A stretch of 64,000 nt of DNA from Diabrotica undecimpunctata (taxonomy: Eukaryota > Arthropoda > Insecta > Coleoptera > Chrysomelidae), in contig NC_092805.1 in the NCBI RefSeq assembly GCF_040954645.1, positions 20,486,741 through 20,550,740 on the forward strand. The letters run 5' to 3'. A program made the translations under genes and the position numbers. Below are positions 59,201-64,000 of the stretch, in pieces (the stretch's first letter is position 1; each line of letters opens with the position of its first letter). The notes under the pieces were generated by a model. The model did no database searches. It saw only the letters and a list, made by a program, of their open reading frames with translations, and was not told where the DNA came from.

Positions 59201-59241
59201 AAACTGTGGAAATCCTTGTATATAATATATACATTGACATT

Positions 59242-60295
59242 AACTAACACATTGACAACATCATCAAAATCAGATTTACAAACGCATTAGATGCTGCACA
59301 GCCGAAAGAGCAGGCTGACTTCAGAAGTGGATTTAGTATCACGGATCATATTCATACACTTCGAGAACTAATGAGAGAGCTAAAGAATATGAAATACCGC
59401 TAGCATTAACCTTCATAGATTTCGAGAAAGCTTTCGATTCTATATATCCCAAGGCAGTAATCGTAGCTTTGACCAACCAAGGTATTGACAAACCATACAT
59501 AGAAACTTTGGACAATAGCTACAGATAAGCAAAAGCTAAGGTGAAAATTTATGAAAACACTTCAAAATTTCCCACTACCAGAGACGTCCTACAAGGAGAT
59601 GCAATATCACCAAAGCTCTTCACTGCAACTCTAGAAAATATATTCAGCAAAATGAAGTGGCAGAACAAAGGAATATCCATTGATTGCGAATACCTCATCC
59701 ATCTAAAATTTGCAGATGGCATCGTTCTGATTGCTAATAATCCTGCAGAACTACAAGACTTTTAAGCGACTTAAATGCAGCTAGCAATGAAGTTGGCCTA
59801 AAAATAAACTTAACAAAAACAAATTCCATGTACAACGTGCTAGTGGATGCACAAGATGTAATAATAAACAACACTTGAGGGTCTTGAGGTAGTAGACGAG
59901 TATGTATACCTGGGACAACTAAAACATAAATCTGGCTCCTTACTTCCAGAAATCAACAGAAGAATGAAACTGGCTTGGGCATCTTTTGGTAGAAATGTAG
60001 TTATATTCAAATCAAAGATGCCAATAAACCTGAAGAAAAAGCATTCGATCAGTGTATACTACCAATCATGACATACGGTGGAGAAACTTGGACACTAAAG
60101 AAAGAGATAATATCGAAACTCAAAGTCAATGGAGCAATGCATGCTAGGTATAACAAAGAGAGATCGAAAGAGAATAGAAAGGATTAGACAGAAAACCAAG
60201 GTTACTGATGTAATCTATAGAATTAAATCTTAAAAATGGCAGTGGGCGGGACATTTAGCGATAAGAACTGACAATAGGTGGTCCGCTATGTTAGT
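59242..60295 (+). pseudogene. LINE (family A), RT copy with preserved hAT empty site
   Basis: AAQPKEQADFRSGFSITDHI, MKYR-type text, LTFIDFEKAFDSIYPKAVIV (motif A), VLQGDAISPKLFTATLENIF (motif B, open in 59541-59765), LIHLKFADGIVLIANN (motif C, FADG instead of FADD). Then VVDEYVYLGQLKHKSGSLLP, RRMKLAWASFGRN and LPIMTYGGETWTLKKE. The motif C change alone would stop catalysis. TATCCATT at 59674-59681 is uninterrupted here. Confidence 0.82.
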
Positions 60296-61568
60296 TAAAT
60301 TAAATTAGTTATTATATTAAAACAACTTAAAAAATACAAAAAGGAAGAAAACTTAAAAATATGAATATGAAAGAAAAATTAAAACCAAAATTATTTATTA
60401 TAAGTAAAAAAAAACAGCCTCATAAATTTGACTAGTTTTAGAAAAATTTCATCAAGATATTTAAGTTTTTTGCCTAGAGGTTATTTTTGCCTCTTTTTAC
60501 AAGTACTATCATAATAAAAATTTAAAAATTTAAATTTTGTTACGCCAACTTTTACAAAAAAATCTAAACTTAATTATTCTTGTTTGTATATTAATTTTCA
60601 TTCTGCAGTTCATTCATCCCTGCGGGCAGTCTGCTGTAATTTGTCTATTGAATATTATTTGCATGCATTTTACTCACGTGTTTTGAAGTCTGTAGTTTAC
60701 CACTTACTTATGGCTGGTGAAGTTCAGACTGCCCAAACGGCAGATAAAGATCGGATATCATCAGTAATAGTAATTAACATATGAAACAGAACCGGCTAAA
60801 ATATGTTTGAATTAAATATTTGAAATTCTTTTTTATAAATTCCTAATAAGTGTGACTCGATTAACGTGGGATGTTAGACATTATTTAAATCTAGACCTAG
60901 TTCTGATTGTTCATGGGACTACTAAACATTGTCGCACCATCCTGGTCTGATACTATCGGAAAGTTCTACTGATTAGAAGAGACTGGGTAGTGTCGCCAAG
61001 TGCTCTGTCAGAGTGACCAATGAGCACTCTTGGTGCGTACCGCCTTGCCTTCATTTCTTTTCCTATTTTCTTATTGGTATTGGTATTGCTTTTCCGATCA
61101 GGTTGAGTTGCAATAACACTTCGTCTCCAGAAACCTTATGCAAATAGTAACTATAAGAAGTACTGTTAGCGAAAGGTAGCAATACGAAGCGACTGGCAAC
61201 AGAGAGTAGACATTGCCGGCATTCTTGTGCCTCTCTCGAGGACAGGGGAACGCGGCTACACGAAGTGAGAAGGCTGACATTTCTGTGGAATTTGAGGTAT
61301 ACACTACACATCAGAAATCTAACACAAATTAAGTCATTGTAAGAAATATTGTCTGTAAGAAAGCTCGAACTGTTAGAGAATTCTGATTGCCGGTGGCCCC
61401 TCACCTACCTACCACAAAGGCTCGGGGGAACTTCTTGCCCGTAGAGGCCGGTATCTCAATTTAACTCCTTGAAACGAAGATGGACTCTCGAAACCTGAGA
61501 TCCTCTTCAAGAGCGGCGGTCGTAGATCGTCCAGAAACACCTGAAAACCAGGAGGACGCTACGGCCGT
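60296..61568. other. unassigned; part may be LTR-element internal DNA
   Basis: 60296-60900 is AT-rich and featureless. 61060-61560 is GC-richer with overlapping open frames on both strands, none resembling gag or pol. See the primer-binding-like hairpin next to it. Confidence 0.3.
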
Positions 61569-61602
61569 ACGACATGGCGCCCTACGTTGGGCGCCATGTC
61601 GT
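61569..61602 (-). repeat. 13-bp hairpin that contains a tRNA-Lys primer-binding-like site
   Basis: Stem 61569-61581 with 61590-61602 and an 8-base loop. On the minus strand from 61596 it reads TGGCGCCCAACGTAGGGC, one mismatch from the complement of the insect tRNA-Lys 3' end, directly after a CA. That is how the PBS follows a 5' LTR. The candidate LTR would extend to about 61790, where the minus strand starts TGTTACAG. No gag-pol and no second LTR were found. Confidence 0.35.
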
Positions 61603-62005
61603 CGCAGCAAGAGTGGACCTATGAAATTATCCACTTTGCTGTACGCTCTACTTAGGGGCTTCATGTATAATGTATGTGCATCAGTGTGCGTATTAGTCCA
61701 CGACTAAGGCACCAGGATGACAGTTAATTTCCAAAGCAAAGGACGGTCTACCTCGGTAACTTTAGTGTTTTGTTTTGATATACTGTAACAGTCATGATAT
61801 AGGTAGTAAAGAAGTGTACATTTAAGCCCAGATAATTAGACTTGACTAAAGTTATGCTAGTTTAGTTAATTTTGTTGTCTGAAAAGTATTGTGCTCATAT
61901 GAGAACAGTGTGAATAAGTGAACTAAATTAAAGGTAAGTTAGTTTTTGCGATGAATATTATAAAATAATTAATTTGTTGTTTTCTTCAATTACTAGTGCT
62001 TCAAA

Positions 62006-63842
62006 ATGAGCAGGAGAAAGCCACTTACATATGAAGAACTGCTTCAAGAATTGGAACGGGGCTTGTCGGACGTTGAATACTTATCAGATTACGGAGACGA
62101 ATTATGGGAAATACAGAGCAATACAGGTAATTTTTATTACTACCGAACCAAACCATACAGAAATTAATTAGGGATTCTTTTGTAAAGCAACTGGATCAAA
62201 ATATTAACGAAATTGATGACATTATAGTTGAAGAGGTCGCTAATGAACAAAATGAAGGAACTTATGCTTGTGGAAGTAGTTACCAAGAAGATGAATTTAT
62301 AAGTTCAATAACACGAAAAGGTGACATCAAATGGCGTACAGGTATGACCTATGTTACACCTAATTTTCCTCGTCATCAAGAGGAGGAGATTGAAGTTGTA
62401 GAATTGGAGAGCCCATCTACTTTTTTCTTCAAATACTTTACTGACGATTTATTTTCTCGTATGGTGGAATTTACAAATTTATATGCTATGCAGAATAATA
62501 ACCTTTTTACCTACAAATATAGTAGAAATGAAATCGATCGTTGGTGTTCATATTCTTATGGGAAATTTACACTACCCAAAGATTAAATGTTATTGTGAAC
62601 CTAAACTTGCTGTTCCGCTAGTTTGTGAAAGCATGCCAATAAATCGTTTATAAAAGTTGAGGCAAAACTTGCATTTTGTCAATAATTAAGAGGCGGAACA
62701 GATTACTAACGATCGCTTTTGAAAGGTAAGGCTTCTTTACAACACTATAAGAGCTCACCTGCTTTCTCTTCCTTTGGAAGCAAATCTTTCTATTGATGAG
62801 CAGATGATTCCTTTCAAAGAAAATCTGAATGTAAAACAGTATGTCAAGAACAAACCAAAGCCGTGGGGGATAAAAGTTTTTGCAATCTGTGGAAGCAGCG
62901 GCCAGATGTTTGATTTTATATTGTATCAAGGTTCCAAAACAGAGTTTGATCATACTTTGCTAAAGACATTTGGATAGTCCGCTATTGTTGTTGCTCAACT
63001 TAGCCGCAGACTAAACAATTCAAAAAAATTTCAGGATTTATTTTGATAACTACTTTTCAAGCTACAATCTTCTTCAATACCTGAGAAATAAACAGATAAA
63101 TGCAATATGTACAGCACGGTTAGATCGCTTCAAAAATCCACCCTTCAGTGATGACAAAGAAATAAAAAACGAGGCCGTGGATGTTACGAGGAAGTAGTTA
63201 GTGGGGATAGTGAAGTCATTATGACTAAGTGGTATGACAACAAATCAGTTGTCGTAGCATCCAATTATCTGGGCTCTGGTACACCTGACATGTGCGATCG
63301 GTGGGATTTAGGTGAGAAAAAATTTATTAAAGTTCAAAGACCGGAAGTAATCAAATATTACAACACATATATGGGCGGTGTTGATAAACTTGATTTTTCA
63401 ATTGCATTTTACAGGATTTCCATTCGATCTCGTAAATGGGCATTGAAAATGTTTAGCCATGCTATTGATTTGGCGTACTCAAATGCCTGGATTGAGTATA
63501 CAAAATGCACTGTGTCTCTTGGTGTTCCTAAAAAACACATTTTAGATTTACTACATTTCAGGGCATACGTGGCAGAAACATTTATTTTGTCTAATAAAAC
63601 TGTTACCAGGAAAAGAGGTCGTCCATCCAATGACTTTGAACAGCCAATTTCCAAAAGAACTAAGGTAGAATTGCGCCCAGTAAAGGAAGTTCGTTTCGAT
63701 AATATAGGACATCTACCCAAAGTAACGGAAAAATTTTCCAGGTGTAAAAAGCCGCGATGTAAAGGAAAGTCAAAGTATACCTGCTGCAAATATAACATTC
63801 ATTTGTGCCTGGATAAACAGAAACATTGTTTTCACACAACAT
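62006..63842 (+). pseudogene. piggyBac-like transposase (PGBD3/4-type), decayed
   Basis: ATG at 62006 (MSRRKPLTYEELLQELERGL), an acidic N-terminus, and a possible short intron after ELWEIQSNT (GT at 62127). Then STFFFKYFTDDLFSRMVEFT, NEIDRWC, a shift into PKLAVPLVCESMPINRL, SIDEQMIPFKENLNVKQYVK (first Asp), KPKPWGIKVFAICGSSGQMF, FDNYFSSYNLLQYLRN (second Asp), MGGVDKLDFSIAFYRISIRS (third Asp) and a Cys-rich end CKKPRCKGKSKYTCCKYNIH at about 63745-63810. Stops at 62584, 62977 and near 63197, plus shifts, kill it, though all three Asp survive. The last frame (63221-63842) is clean over 207 codons. Confidence 0.87.
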
Positions 63843-64000
63843 AATACTATTTGTAATTCACTGCAATAAATTTACTACAAGTTTGAGTTTCTACCAATTT
63901 ATTTCCTCTTATTCACAATGTCCTCGTATGGGGACAACCCCTAACCCGTTTAAGGGTAAACAAAAAATTTTTAAAATTACATTTAAAAATCTTAAAAAAA
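63843..64000. other. 3' flank of the piggyBac copy
   Basis: AATAAA at 63865-63870 fits a transposase polyadenylation signal. Near 63940-63957 CCCCTAACCCGTTTAAGGGT is partly self-complementary and may belong to the element's right end, which would lie beyond the window. Confidence 0.4.

Larger units (their letters stand above)
56345..59230 (+). mobile_element. LINE (family D), slightly 5'-truncated, nearly intact, 11-bp target duplication
   Basis: ACATTGACATT at 56334-56344 and 59231-59241 flanks 2886 bp. The 3' UTR is only about 30 bases and ends in TGTATATAATATAT, a short simple tail as in RTE-type LINEs. Two long frames cover endonuclease and RT. This is the best preserved autonomous TE of the window. 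Confidence 0.88.

Noticed and set aside
61063..61404. gag gene of an LTR element
   Set aside because: No zinc knuckle or capsid-like text; overlapping frames exist on both strands, and the LTR itself is unproven.
62006..63842. domesticated piggyBac host gene
   Set aside because: Three catalytic Asp survive and the last frame is clean, but several stops and shifts break it. A shared splice pattern would be needed to argue for domestication.
1..64000. viral insertion or a defence/toxin system
   Set aside because: No viral structural or polymerase genes and no toxin-like signal peptides were seen; all polymerase matches are LINE or Penelope type.

Overview
This is a piece of an insect nuclear genome: AT-rich and intron-containing. 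It holds two single-copy host genes, both on the minus strand, in a dense layer of transposable-element (TE) remains. The TE mix (LINEs with apurinic-type endonuclease, piggyBac, mariner/Tc1, pogo, hAT-type MITEs, Penelope-like elements) and the pickpocket-type channel point to an arthropod, most likely a TE-rich insect such as a beetle. The order is inference, not proof.

Host gene 1 (5872-11588, minus) is a complete four-exon gene for a type II Golgi glycosyltransferase of the alpha-1,4-galactosyl/N-acetylglucosaminyltransferase family (371 aa, DXD motif). Host gene 2 (22385-45888, minus) is a complete nine-exon gene for a DEG/ENaC (pickpocket) sodium channel (571 aa, HG gating motif, GxS filter). 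I set every exon by matching GT/AG sites, phase and family motifs; both chains close without a frameshift. Every intron of gene 1 and nearly every intron of gene 2 carries recognisable TE debris, which makes the channel gene 23.5 kb long.

Layout. 1-5.8 kb: LINE and pogo remains, a 40-bp palindrome, and long featureless AT-rich DNA. 5.9-11.6 kb: glycosyltransferase gene. 11.9-14.3 kb: a LINE broken by a hAT MITE that is itself broken by a second hAT MITE. 14.3-15.4 kb: Penelope-like element with a GIY-YIG domain and a hammerhead-like motif. 15.9-21.5 kb: LINE bits, a decayed piggyBac and a complete but mutated mariner. 21.5-22.1 kb: inverted-repeat element. 22.4-45.9 kb: channel gene with at least fourteen TE fragments, a tRNA-Asp-like gene and a 3 x 110-bp tandem repeat in its introns. 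46-53.5 kb: two Tc1/mariner-type elements, a piggyBac with TTAA ends interrupted by a LINE, and another Tc1. 53.7-60.3 kb: LINE cluster with one almost intact 2.9-kb copy. 62-64 kb: a fifth, decayed piggyBac.

The two host genes show no functional link. I see no operon, defence system, CRISPR array or virus. The most useful signals are about TE biology: three hammerhead-like cores each followed by a TA tract, a three-level TE nest whose empty site is preserved elsewhere in the window, and LINE copies with 11-bp target duplications and AAG-type tails.
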